Shown in pieces: positions 45,301 through 52,404 of a stretch of DNA of 54,709 nucleotides. The notes beneath the pieces are model-generated. The model saw nothing but the letters and a program-made list of their open reading frames with translations, ran no database searches and was not told the DNA's origin. Made by a program: the position numbers and the translations under genes. This DNA is from a bacterium (lineage in GTDB: Bacteria; Krumholzibacteriota; Krumholzibacteriia; LZORAL124-64-63): the NCBI GenBank assembly GCA_024223715.1, contig JAAEOA010000065.1:1-54709 (forward strand), in the 5' to 3' direction. Within the stretch, counting starts at the first letter, position 1. Every line of letters begins with the position of its first letter.

Positions 45301-45784
45301 CACCTGGGCTCGCGGTACTGACTTCAACAACGGTACCTTCTATGTGGCCACAGTGTCGATTCCTTCGGGATCCTACAACTATGCCACAAACGCAAAGCTG
45401 CGATTCCGCTGCGATGCCAGTGGCAATGGTGACGATGTTTATATTGACGCCGTTACCTGGAAAGGCCTGACCGCCGGCGGTTCCCAAAGTGAGTTTGAAA
45501 ACCTGAATCCCGTGGCTCCCATGATGACCACTCTGGGTCAGAACTCACCCAACCCGTTCAACCCCATGACCGAAATTAAATTCACCCTTGCCTCCGCTGG
45601 AAATGTACGCCTGAATGTGTACAATGTGCGTGGTGAGTTGGTGGAAACTCTGGCCAATGAGGAAATGGGTGCCGGTCCGCATCATCTGATGTGGGACGCC
45701 CAGGGCAAATCCAGTGGTGTGTATTTCTACCGTCTGGAAGCACCTGGATTCAGTGAGACCAAAAAAATGATCATGCTGAAATAA
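42395..45784 (+). CDS. Secreted S8 subtilisin-like protease with two PKD domains and sorting module
   Basis: A 1129-residue exported serine protease. ATG 42395 follows CAGGGAG. The signal peptide ends near residue 24 (V-L-A-D). A propeptide-like region (about 30-170) precedes the S8 domain with the triad Asp234 (A-I-I-D-S-G-V-D), His268 (G-H-G-T-A-C-A-G-V) and Ser463 (N-G-T-S-C-A-T-P-Y-V-A-G). Two PKD domains (about 531-613 and 788-870, each with W-S-W-T-F-G-D-G-A) alternate with two beta-sandwich domains rich in aromatic residues, possibly carbohydrate- or protein-binding. The C-terminus is a FlgD-like module (N-S-P-N-P-F-N-P to M-I-M-L-K). It is divergent from the C25 gene and may share regulation with it. 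Confidence 0.93.
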   Translation: MFRKPNFAIFILVLIAFLVTPVLADQENTLNAQQKASSQRTFTPVQAGFTSESITELPYAPNRLLVLVKADSANKSALSSMTEKGDRAADNALGIESLDDLADEAGVLSVERPYIRVANSNKAADLGIDRWVMYTFKSVQDLEDLAGQFRADKSVQAVSLDWKAYPAAVPSDPLHADHWGHNNTVQLNDLDWGGTYEHTLPNTVGIYGFDANAEAAWDGSQGHGSSSVVVAIIDSGVDVGHPDLRQVAGYDYGDNDSNPDDDSSSAGHGTACAGVAAAKNNTLGSAGVAGGCSIMPLKVANSAGSMYFSSIQNALYFAADNGADIASMSLGAAISSDSATDTALLYAYNAGVTLLAATGNENASTISYPAINQYVISVGAASPCDGRKRSSSSSSETNPGVSTDPNGYTCDGERWWGSNYGINSQDSRQAVDLLGPTILPTTDIQGSAGYESGNYYGYFNGTSCATPYVAGVAALVISKNPSYSPAQVRNALVTTAQDVTNVESGSGWDRYSGYGMVDAAAAVGGGGTTPVAPTAAFSGSPLSGTAPVSVSFTDESTDQPTSWSWTFGDGASSTAQNPSHAYTSAGSYTVSLTATNAQGSDGETKTNYITVTEPSANYATLPYSTGFEGGAVDQYWDLYEGAEGRIEVSSANSPRGSYQLVMDDYNNGGSYSQNEGWLKLDLSGQNQVDLEFWWKDFSDETHSQDGVYFSDNGGSSFVKVMDLNGASYTNNSWQNFSLDVDAEAAGAGLNLTSTFVVKFQQYDNYMATTDGMAFDDISVTAGAAGSAPVAAFSGSPTSGVAPLAVTFTDASTESPTSWSWTFGDGATSTSQNPSHSYANAGSYTVSLTASNANGSDAETKTSYITVTEPSGGGEWVTITYDDFEGGFGNYTDGGGDCRLYSGSRSYQGSYSANIQDNSGTRSSFYHTSGYNVSAYVDLEVEFYFYANSMENNEDFWLQYYDGSSWQTLATWARGTDFNNGTFYVATVSIPSGSYNYATNAKLRFRCDASGNGDDVYIDAVTWKGLTAGGSQSEFENLNPVAPMMTTLGQNSPNPFNPMTEIKFTLASAGNVRLNVYNVRGELVETLANEEMGAGPHHLMWDAQGKSSGVYFYRLEAPGFSETKKMIMLK

Positions 45785-45803
45785 TTATCAGTATTGTTTG
45801 ATC

Positions 45804-45845
45804 AAGGCCACTGAATCTTCGTTGATTCAGTGGCCTTTGTTTTTG
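45804..45845 (+). terminator. Rho-independent terminator after the subtilisin gene
   Basis: A perfect 14-bp stem (AAGGCCACTGAATC with GATTCAGTGGCCTT) closes a TTCGTT loop and is followed by TGTTTTTG. Its presence argues against the next gene starting at or before this point. Confidence 0.92.
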
Positions 45846-45884
45846 TTTCGAATAGGGCAAAAAAACATTACCGGGAGCACGACT

Positions 45885-47879
45885 CTGGATAATTCAGGAC
45901 AGTACCGAAACATAGGCATACTGGCCCATGTAGATGCTGGAAAAACCACGACCACGGAGCAGATGCTCTATCTCGCCGGGGCCATTACCAAACCAGGCAG
46001 TGTCGATAAAGGCACTTCGGTTACTGACTCTTTATCCGTGGAGCGGGAACGTGGTATTTCGATTCGCATGTCCACAGCTTCACTCCAATGGAAAAACATT
46101 CAAATCAACCTGATCGATACGCCCGGCCACGTCGACTTTTGTGCTGAAGTGGAGCGCTCGTTGCTCGCTCTGGATTGCGCGGTTCTGGTCATTAGTGCTG
46201 TCGAGGGCGTACAGGCCCACACCACAACCATTTTTAACGCCCTTCAGGAACTGCGCATTCCCACTTTGTTTTTTATCAACAAAATTGACCGTCTGGGTGC
46301 AGATGTGCAGGCCGTGGTGCAGGAAATCAAACGAGAACTAACAAATTCAATTGTGCTATTACAACAGGCGGTAAACGAAGGTGAAACGGGAGCCAGTATT
46401 CAATCGCTTTGGGCATCTTCTGCGGCCGGCATTCCGATTGAGGCAGAATCTCCTCAGGTGAATGCCATTGCAGAAGTCATAGCAGAAAACGATGATGCTC
46501 TTCTGGAAAAATTTCTTGATGGGGAATTTCTTGAATTCGAGGCTTTGGACCGGGCTTTGAGCAGAGGAACAGCGCAATGCAAGCATTATCCAATTTTATT
46601 GGGAGTGGCGAAAACTGGTCTGGGAATTGAAGAGCTGTTGGATTCAATAGTGAACCATCTGCCGGGACCAGAGGCCGATCCCCAAAAGCCTCTTTCCGGG
46701 GTTGTCTTTCGAATTGACCACGATCCTAAGTTAGGGAAAGTGGCGGCTGTGAGAGTGTTCTCTGGTGAAATTTCAGTGCGTGACTCCATATTGAACACCA
46801 CTCAGGGCTGCCAGGAAAAAGTAGCCCAGTTGAAGAAATTTCATGTGGGGAAATATGAGGATATCAGAGTTTTGAACGCGGGGGATGTCGGTTCAGTATG
46901 CGGTTTTTCCAAGGCTTGCGTAGGCGATGTGCTCGGAGAACAGAACACAATATCGTCAGATTTCAGTTTCTCAACACCTCTGCTGACAGTAAAAGTCAGT
47001 CCGGAAAACGAGGCGGATTTTGCAATTTTGGCAGCGGCACTGACGGAGCTGTCTGTTGAAGACCCGGCTCTGGATTTTGAATATTTTCCCCAGCAAAGGG
47101 AGTTGCATCTTAAAATATCCGGTTGGATTCAGATTGAAATTTTGACCGCCGTTCTGGCCAATCGGTTTGATCTGGCTGCATCGTTTTCCAGTCCGACTAT
47201 CATTTATCGGGAAACTCCAAGCTCAGCGGGATTTGGTTTCGAACGTTACTGGATGCCCAAACCCTGCTGGGCCATTATCAAGCTTTTGATTGAGCCTTTG
47301 CCTACCGGATCCGGAGTTCAATACGAGTCGAAAATTGGTGTGAATGATGTAGCTCTCAAATATCAGAATGAAGTGGAACGAACAATTTCCAAAGCACTGA
47401 AACAAGGGCCCCGGGGCTGGGAAGTTACGGACCTGAAAATCACTTTGGTTGAAGGTGAAGAGCACCCGGTGCATTCGCGGCCGGGCGATTTTATTATCGC
47501 TACACCCATGGCGGTAATGAATGGTCTGGTGGAAACCGGGACCACATTCCTGGAGCCTGTTCTTGATTTCCGGATTACCGCTTCGGTTGATTTGCTGGGC
47601 AGTATTACCAGTGATTTATCCCGGTTGCGCGCTACTTTTGAAGGCCCCGATATTGAAGGGGAGCGATTTGTTTTGGAAGGAAAAATTCCCGCGGCAACTT
47701 CTCTTGATTATCCGGTTCAACTTGCGTCCCGCAGTGGTGGCAAGGCAAAAATTTCCACCCGATTGAGTGGTTACGAATCTTGCGATGACGAATTAGGAGT
47801 AAATACGGAGTATCGGGGAATCAGCCCCCTGGATCGGGCGAAGTATATTTTGAAGGCCCGCGGTGCCATTACTGAATAA
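45885..47879 (+). CDS. TetM/EF-G-like translational GTPase (ribosomal protection type)
   Basis: A ribosome-binding GTPase. The G-domain has A-H-V-D-A-G-K-T-T (G1), R-G-I-S-I (G2 region), D-T-P-G-H-V-D-F (G3) and I-N-K-I-D (G4). The spacing and the G-A-I-T-K-P-G-S-V-D-K-G-T block match tetracycline ribosomal-protection proteins better than EF-G. Domains II-V follow, with a C-terminal R-A-K-Y-I-L-K-A-R-G, for about 664 residues in all. The start is unclear. No ATG, GTG or well-placed TTG precedes the G1 motif after the subtilisin terminator. The best ribosome site, GGGAG (45873-45877), points to a CTG at 45885; ATT at 45867 is an alternative. Whether it protects against tetracycline or has a housekeeping role (for example release of stalled ribosomes) is open. 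Confidence 0.85.
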   Translation: MDNSGQYRNIGILAHVDAGKTTTTEQMLYLAGAITKPGSVDKGTSVTDSLSVERERGISIRMSTASLQWKNIQINLIDTPGHVDFCAEVERSLLALDCAVLVISAVEGVQAHTTTIFNALQELRIPTLFFINKIDRLGADVQAVVQEIKRELTNSIVLLQQAVNEGETGASIQSLWASSAAGIPIEAESPQVNAIAEVIAENDDALLEKFLDGEFLEFEALDRALSRGTAQCKHYPILLGVAKTGLGIEELLDSIVNHLPGPEADPQKPLSGVVFRIDHDPKLGKVAAVRVFSGEISVRDSILNTTQGCQEKVAQLKKFHVGKYEDIRVLNAGDVGSVCGFSKACVGDVLGEQNTISSDFSFSTPLLTVKVSPENEADFAILAAALTELSVEDPALDFEYFPQQRELHLKISGWIQIEILTAVLANRFDLAASFSSPTIIYRETPSSAGFGFERYWMPKPCWAIIKLLIEPLPTGSGVQYESKIGVNDVALKYQNEVERTISKALKQGPRGWEVTDLKITLVEGEEHPVHSRPGDFIIATPMAVMNGLVETGTTFLEPVLDFRITASVDLLGSITSDLSRLRATFEGPDIEGERFVLEGKIPAATSLDYPVQLASRSGGKAKISTRLSGYESCDDELGVNTEYRGISPLDRAKYILKARGAITE

Positions 47880-47883
47880 AAAC

Positions 47884-47914
47884 CCCGCTGATGAGTTGCC
47901 AGTTCATCAGCGGG
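47884..47914 (-). terminator. Terminator between convergent genes
   Basis: CCCGCTGATGA (47884-47894) pairs with TCATCAGCGGG (47904-47914). On the minus strand it is followed by GTTTTT, so it works best as the terminator of the leftward gene at 47921. It lies 5 bp beyond the GTPase stop codon. Confidence 0.75.
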
Positions 47915-47920
47915 AGCCAT

Positions 47921-48544
47921 TTAAATGTACCAGTTAAATTGAACAGCCAGGGAACTTGAGCCAATGAAGTCGTCGCCTGGGCCAAGGGTGTTGCCGGCAT
48001 CTATGGCCATGGAATCCAAAGAGAATCCGAGGGTGAGGCTGTCGCCTAATCGCCAGTCATAACCCAGGCTGAAAAGAATGGCCCCTTTTTCTTTCAATTC
48101 AATTTTCGACTTTGTGATCGGATGATAGAATTCCCCGCCGCCGCCACCAATTCCCGTGCGAAGAAAAAACCCGTGACCGCCCGGATGCCAGGTGGCTGCC
48201 AGAAAGCCGGCTCCAATACCCCATTCTTCATTTTCATTATCCCCGCAGTTGTCCGATCCGAATCCAAATCCTTCCAGGGTCAGGGCAAATGTGGAATTGA
48301 AAGAGTAGCCAAAGCGCAGAGCACCCATGCCCACTTCTTTTCCATCGTTGATGACCGTACGGGAGTTGTGATGATAACCGTGAGAACTATTGCCGGAACC
48401 AAAATTGATTCCAAGAATAAGGCCTTTGTGAGGGTCGGTTTCGTTAGTCTCGCCGGGTTCGTGAGCCTGGCATAGTGTGGCAACGTTCAGGCCTAAGGTT
48501 AAGGTGAGAATCAGAACAGTTTTTAAAGTATTTTCCAGTTTCAT
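47921..48544 (-). CDS. Small outer-membrane beta-barrel protein, unknown function
   Basis: A 207-residue exported protein. The signal peptide is about 1-27 (L-T-L-G-L-N-V-A-T-L-C-Q-A). The mature protein shows alternating aromatic/glycine strands (L-R-F-G-Y-S-F-N-S-T-F-A-L-T-L-E-G-F-G-F-G, A-I-L-F-S-L-G-Y-D-W-R-L-G-D-S-L-T-L) and a terminal strand V-Q-F-N-W-Y-I, as in eight-stranded barrels of the OmpA/OmpX size class. The region just after the signal peptide is His-rich (A-H-E-P-G, D-P-H-K-G, H-G-Y-H-H), which could bind metal. CAGGAAA precedes the ATG. It is divergent from a HupE-like gene, whose family is linked to nickel or cobalt, so a metal connection is possible but unproven. Confidence 0.72.
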   Translation of the reverse strand: MKLENTLKTVLILTLTLGLNVATLCQAHEPGETNETDPHKGLILGINFGSGNSSHGYHHNSRTVINDGKEVGMGALRFGYSFNSTFALTLEGFGFGSDNCGDNENEEWGIGAGFLAATWHPGGHGFFLRTGIGGGGGEFYHPITKSKIELKEKGAILFSLGYDWRLGDSLTLGFSLDSMAIDAGNTLGPGDDFIGSSSLAVQFNWYI

Positions 48545-48745
48545 TTTCCTGCCTCCGGTTTGCGTAAATTGATTTCAGGATATTGAAGGCAGGTATTGTT
48601 CCCGTTGATGGAATATTCGGAAACATATGGGAAGTTTAATTATTGCAAGGTGTTAAGGCTTTTTTGATTGGCCGGGCCATAGTTTTGACCTGTGATAAAT
48701 CACCACACACTCTCAGGAAGTGCTGTTATTGGTATCATCTAGGTA

Positions 48746-48774
48746 TTGTCAGTGAGGAATGTAGAGAGTATTAT
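48746..48774 (+). promoter_or_regulatory. Sigma-70-like promoter for the HupE-like gene
   Basis: TTGTCA (48746-48751) and TATTAT (48769-48774) are separated by 17 bp and lie about 40 bp before the ATG at 48816. Confidence 0.55.
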
Positions 48775-48815
48775 TGCGAAGTGAGAAAAACCCATTCAAT
48801 CAGGAGATTCCCTGC

Positions 48816-49868
48816 ATGATACGCTTCGGTTTTGTTGTTTTATCGTTGTTATTAGCCAAAATTTGCTATGCCCACGGAATTAGTGCTGCTGATCAGGAAA
48901 GCATGATTGCCGGGGGAAATATGGAGTATATAAAGCTGGGTGCTTTGCACATGCTCACCGGTTACGATCATTTACTTTTCCTCTTTGGTGTCATTTTCTT
49001 TTTGGATAAATTTCGGGACATTGTCAAATTCATCACCGCTTTCACTCTGGGGCATGTGATTACTCTGGTCTTTGCCACTTTTCTCGGTATTTCGGCCAAC
49101 TACTTTCTTATCGATGCGGCTATTGCCTTGACTGTAGTCTACAAAGGTTTTGACAATCTCGGCGGATTTCAGAAATTTTTTAATACAAAGTCACCAAACC
49201 TGCTGGTCCTGGTTTTCCTTTTCGGACTGGTGCATGGTTTCGGATTATCGACTCGCCTGCAACAATTGCCCCTGGGGGAAAACGGTCTGTTGCTCAAAAT
49301 TTTGTCCTTCAATTTGGGTGTGGAAGTAGGCCAGATAATAGCCTTGGCGGTGATGCTTTTCCTGCTCAATTTCTGGCGCAAGACAGAATCCTTCAAACGC
49401 TTCAGCACGGCATCGAACATGGCACTGGTCATGGCTGGTCTGGCCTTATTTGTTTTCCAGATGGTGGGCTTTGCAGGCTCACAAAACATAGCCGACTATT
49501 CCGATTACAGCGGCCCGACAACCGGCAGTATTGAAGCGGAAACAATGGTTTGGACCGATACAATCGAACTCACCATTCCTGCCCAAGGCTGGAAAGAATT
49601 CAAGTTCCTTGTGGTCGAAAAGGCACCTTTGGAGTATTCGTGGCAAACCGATGGCGGCCCACTTTATTACGATTTTCATGGGGAACCATCGGACGGCAAA
49701 CCAGGCGAATTTCAATCTTTTGAAAAGACTACCCGAAACCGGAAATCAGGTTTTCTGCGTCCTCCTTTTACTGGGACTTTTGGTTGGTATTGGCGAAATG
49801 ACTCAGATGTGGCAGTGGTCGTAACGCTCAAAACAGCAGGAGATTATGGAGTTGTTGGCGAGCCCTAG
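48816..49868 (+). CDS. HupE/UreJ-type membrane protein with C-terminal soluble domain
   Basis: A 350-residue membrane protein. ATG 48816 follows CAGGAGA. The N-terminal part (signal peptide, then about six helices to residue 225) has the HupE/UreJ motifs: T-G-Y-D-H-L-L-F-L, T-A-F-T-L-G-H-V-I-T-L, G-L-V-H-G-F-G-L-S and N-L-G-V-E-V-G-Q. This family is proposed to move nickel or cobalt. The C-terminal about 115 residues form a soluble beta domain (S-W-Q-T-D-G-G-P-L-Y-Y-D-F-H-G-E-P, P-F-T-G-T-F-G-W-Y-W-R-N). From memory, a similar domain occurs in small stand-alone membrane-anchored proteins of proteobacteria, so this looks like a fusion. No urease or hydrogenase gene is present nearby. Confidence 0.85.
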   Translation: MIRFGFVVLSLLLAKICYAHGISAADQESMIAGGNMEYIKLGALHMLTGYDHLLFLFGVIFFLDKFRDIVKFITAFTLGHVITLVFATFLGISANYFLIDAAIALTVVYKGFDNLGGFQKFFNTKSPNLLVLVFLFGLVHGFGLSTRLQQLPLGENGLLLKILSFNLGVEVGQIIALAVMLFLLNFWRKTESFKRFSTASNMALVMAGLALFVFQMVGFAGSQNIADYSDYSGPTTGSIEAETMVWTDTIELTIPAQGWKEFKFLVVEKAPLEYSWQTDGGPLYYDFHGEPSDGKPGEFQSFEKTTRNRKSGFLRPPFTGTFGWYWRNDSDVAVVVTLKTAGDYGVVGEP

Positions 49869-49903
49869 GATGCGGGTTTTTCGACAGTCACAAAGGAGAT
49901 GAA

Positions 49904-50800
49904 ATGAAAAAAGAATTCTCCGTTCTCATTGTTGATGATGATGAATCCATTTGTAAAATTCTTAACCTCTGGATTGCTTCTTTTGGCTACTGGGGTGATG
50001 TCGCCAATAACGGAATTCAGGCCCTCGAAAAATTAGAATCCGGAAAATATGATATTGTGGTTTCTGATTTTCTTATGCCAGAGATGGGAGGATTGGAATT
50101 ATTAAAATCCATCAAAAATATAGATCCTCACATCGATGTAATTATCATCACCGGTCATACGGACCGAACCAATTATTGCGATGTTATTCATGCAGGGGCC
50201 AGCGATTTCCTGGTGAAGCCTTTTGAAAAAGCGGAAATGGAAGCTAAGCTGAGTAGGGTAGTGCGCGAGCGGCGCCTCATCAATAAATTGGAAGTTCGGT
50301 CTTATCAGGATTCTTTAACCCACCTGAATAACCGACGCTATTTTGATATTAAATTTCAGGAAGAGATTCTTCGCTCGAGACGTCAGGGTTTTCAAACCTA
50401 TTTAGCTCTACTCGATATTGACAACTTCAAAGACTGCAACGATCGTTTTGGCCACCCGTTTGGGGATCAGATTTTATGCCAGGTGGGCAAAGTACTTCTT
50501 GAGGGAACTCGTCAGAATGTCGATTTTTCTTTCCGTTTGGGTGGAGATGAATTTGCAACAATCATTACCCAGACCAGTCTCGGGCAGGCCAAATCCATTT
50601 TGGGTAGAATTATGCAAGCTTTTTCCGAAAACAATCAAGCCCATACCAGCTTGAGTGTTGGGCTTGTGGACTGTTCAGGAAAAGAAGGGCCGAATGAAGA
50701 GGCAGTAGCCGCATCTGTATTCCAACGCGCAGACGATGCATTGTACCGGGCCAAAGCTGAAGGCAAAGGGCGGCTGGTGGTGGTTTTGAACGGAGATTGA
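49904..50800 (+). CDS. Response regulator-GGDEF protein (PleD-like diguanylate cyclase)
   Basis: A 298-residue cytoplasmic signalling protein that should make cyclic di-GMP when phosphorylated. The receiver domain (about 1-125) has the acidic pocket Asp11-13, the phospho-acceptor Asp55 (V-V-S-D-F-L-M-P-E) and Lys105 (L-V-K-P-F). The GGDEF domain (about 132-298) has an intact active site G-G-D-E-F at 213-217 preceded by F-R-L. The product-inhibition I-site is degenerate: Q-N-V-D (204-207) stands where R-x-x-D is expected, with an Arg shifted one residue earlier. It may therefore lack feedback control. AGGAG before ATG 49904. No histidine kinase is encoded next to it. Confidence 0.93.
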   Translation: MKKEFSVLIVDDDESICKILNLWIASFGYWGDVANNGIQALEKLESGKYDIVVSDFLMPEMGGLELLKSIKNIDPHIDVIIITGHTDRTNYCDVIHAGASDFLVKPFEKAEMEAKLSRVVRERRLINKLEVRSYQDSLTHLNNRRYFDIKFQEEILRSRRQGFQTYLALLDIDNFKDCNDRFGHPFGDQILCQVGKVLLEGTRQNVDFSFRLGGDEFATIITQTSLGQAKSILGRIMQAFSENNQAHTSLSVGLVDCSGKEGPNEEAVAASVFQRADDALYRAKAEGKGRLVVVLNGD

Positions 50801-50808
50801 CCGGCCCA

Positions 50809-50838
50809 TTGGCAAAATCTGTCTTCATGTGTTATAAT
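50809..50838 (+). promoter_or_regulatory. Strong sigma-70-like promoter for the DEAD-box helicase gene
   Basis: TTGGCA (50809-50814) and a consensus TATAAT (50833-50838) with an 18-bp spacer. It lies about 195 bp before the helicase ATG, implying a long 5' untranslated region. Confidence 0.75.
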
Positions 50839-50844
50839 AGTTAT

Positions 50845-51030
50845 CAATTAGCGGAATCCCTTTCCGCCGCGATGAACAACAGGACCCAACGAAAAGAAAT
50901 CTATCTCAGGGTCGCATCGCTTCTAAACTAATGATTCACTGTCTCTTCCCCTCACTGTTGTTTGGGTCGGACCCAACAACCATGCCCTGAGCAGGCCGAC
51001 GTCTGCGTGCATGTTGTGGAGTATTCAAAA
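50845..51030 (+). promoter_or_regulatory. Long structured 5' leader of the DEAD-box helicase mRNA
   Basis: The predicted leader of about 185 nt contains GCGGAA/TTCCGC (50851-50867) and a 10-bp stem with one bulge, GTTG-TTTGGGT/ACCCAACAAC (50957-50980). Long leaders are typical of cold-induced RNA helicase genes (known for E. coli deaD/csdA); here this is inferred from position and length only. Confidence 0.5.
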
Positions 51031-52380
51031 ATGACTAAAAACAATTCCAACGCCCCTTCGGGCTTTGATCGCTTTGGTTTGCATGAAACACTGAACCGGG
51101 GTATTAAAGCCAGTGGCTTCGATGACCCTCGTCCCATTCAATCTGAAACCATTCCTGCCGGCCTTGAAGGCCAGGATATTATGGGCCTGGCCCAAACAGG
51201 AACCGGTAAGACAGCGGCTTTTGCCCTACCGATGCTGGACCGAATGGTTCGCAACCGGGGGTTTGGTCCGAGGGTTTTAATTGTGGCCCCCACACGCGAG
51301 CTGGCCACCCAAATTGAAGCAGAAATTCGTTCTCTTGCCCGCTACACTCACTTGAAAACGGTTACCATTTACGGTGGCGTTTCGGTATTTAAACAGGTGC
51401 GTTCCCTGAATCGGCATCCTGAATTTGTAGTGGGATGTCCGGGTCGTATTCTGGACTTGCTGCAACAGGGCAAACTGGACCTAAGCAACATTGAAACCCT
51501 AGTTCTGGATGAAGCAGACCACATGTTTGACATGGGTTTTCTGCCAGATATTCGCAAAATAATGAAGGCTCTTCCGGCTCAGCGTCAGAACATGCTTTTT
51601 TCGGCTACCATGCCCAAAGAAATCCGCCATTTGGCAGATAATATTTTGCAGAATCCCCACGTTGTTGAATTGATCAGTTCATCTCCTGCAGCCACAATTG
51701 ACCATGGTTTGGTTCTGGTGAACGAACGCCGCAAGCGGGATTTGCTTGAGCACTTTCTCCAACGCGATGAATGCGAGTCGGCCATTGTTTTTACCCGTAC
51801 CAAACACCGGGCTCGCCGCCTGGCTCAACAGCTGACCAAAGCCGGCCATAAAGCAGTGGGTATTCAGGGAAATTTGTCTCAGTCCAAGCGCGACGAGGCC
51901 ATGCGGGGTTTTCGTAAACGCCGGTACAATGTGCTGGTCGCTACAGATATTGTGGCTCGGGGAATCGATGTCAGTGGAGTTTCTCATGTCATCAATTTCG
52001 ATGTGCCTCAAACTCCGGAAGCTTACACTCACCGCATTGGTCGAACCGGCCGAGCGGAACAGGAGGGAATTGCCTGCACTTTTGTGACCGGCAATGATCA
52101 TAAATGGTTGCAAGCCACAGAACGTATGATTGGTTCGCCAATTCAACGGGAACAAGTGGCTGGTTTTGAAGGTGGGGCGGAAGTTCCGTCGGGTAGGCCT
52201 CAGCAACGCCGCCGTCGTCCTCAAAACGGACAACAACAGCAAGCAGGCGATGGCAGCGGCCAGAGTCGGCCTCGGAATCGTAAAAACAATGCCAGGAAAA
52301 AGGGACCACGCGGCATCGGTCAGCAACCGGACAGCCGTCAGCATCCTTCCAACCGAAACCGCCGCCGCCGTACCGGATAA
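51031..52380 (+). CDS. DEAD-box ATP-dependent RNA helicase (RhlE-like)
   Basis: A 449-residue cytoplasmic helicase that unwinds short RNA duplexes, probably in ribosome assembly or mRNA decay. Motifs: Q-motif with Gln37 (P-R-P-I-Q), I A-Q-T-G-T-G-K-T at 54-61, Ia P-T-R-E-L-A, II D-E-A-D at 160-163, III S-A-T at 191-193, then V A-T-D-I-V-A-R-G-I-D and VI H-R-I-G-R-T-G-R-A in the second RecA domain. The last about 65 residues are a basic, Arg/Gln/Asn-rich tail, as in RhlE-type proteins that bind RNA non-specifically. ATG 51031 is preceded by GGAG. The ABC-F gene starts 24 bp after the stop, so the two probably share a transcript and a translation-related role. Confidence 0.93.
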   Translation: MTKNNSNAPSGFDRFGLHETLNRGIKASGFDDPRPIQSETIPAGLEGQDIMGLAQTGTGKTAAFALPMLDRMVRNRGFGPRVLIVAPTRELATQIEAEIRSLARYTHLKTVTIYGGVSVFKQVRSLNRHPEFVVGCPGRILDLLQQGKLDLSNIETLVLDEADHMFDMGFLPDIRKIMKALPAQRQNMLFSATMPKEIRHLADNILQNPHVVELISSSPAATIDHGLVLVNERRKRDLLEHFLQRDECESAIVFTRTKHRARRLAQQLTKAGHKAVGIQGNLSQSKRDEAMRGFRKRRYNVLVATDIVARGIDVSGVSHVINFDVPQTPEAYTHRIGRTGRAEQEGIACTFVTGNDHKWLQATERMIGSPIQREQVAGFEGGAEVPSGRPQQRRRRPQNGQQQQAGDGSGQSRPRNRKNNARKKGPRGIGQQPDSRQHPSNRNRRRRTG

Positions 52381-52404
52381 ACGAAAGTCGGACCCTGAAA
52401 AGTC

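Noticed and set aside
45798..45884. Earlier TTG start for the TetM-like GTPase
   Set aside because: It would start before the subtilisin terminator stem, lacks a ribosome site, and adds residues unlike the family.
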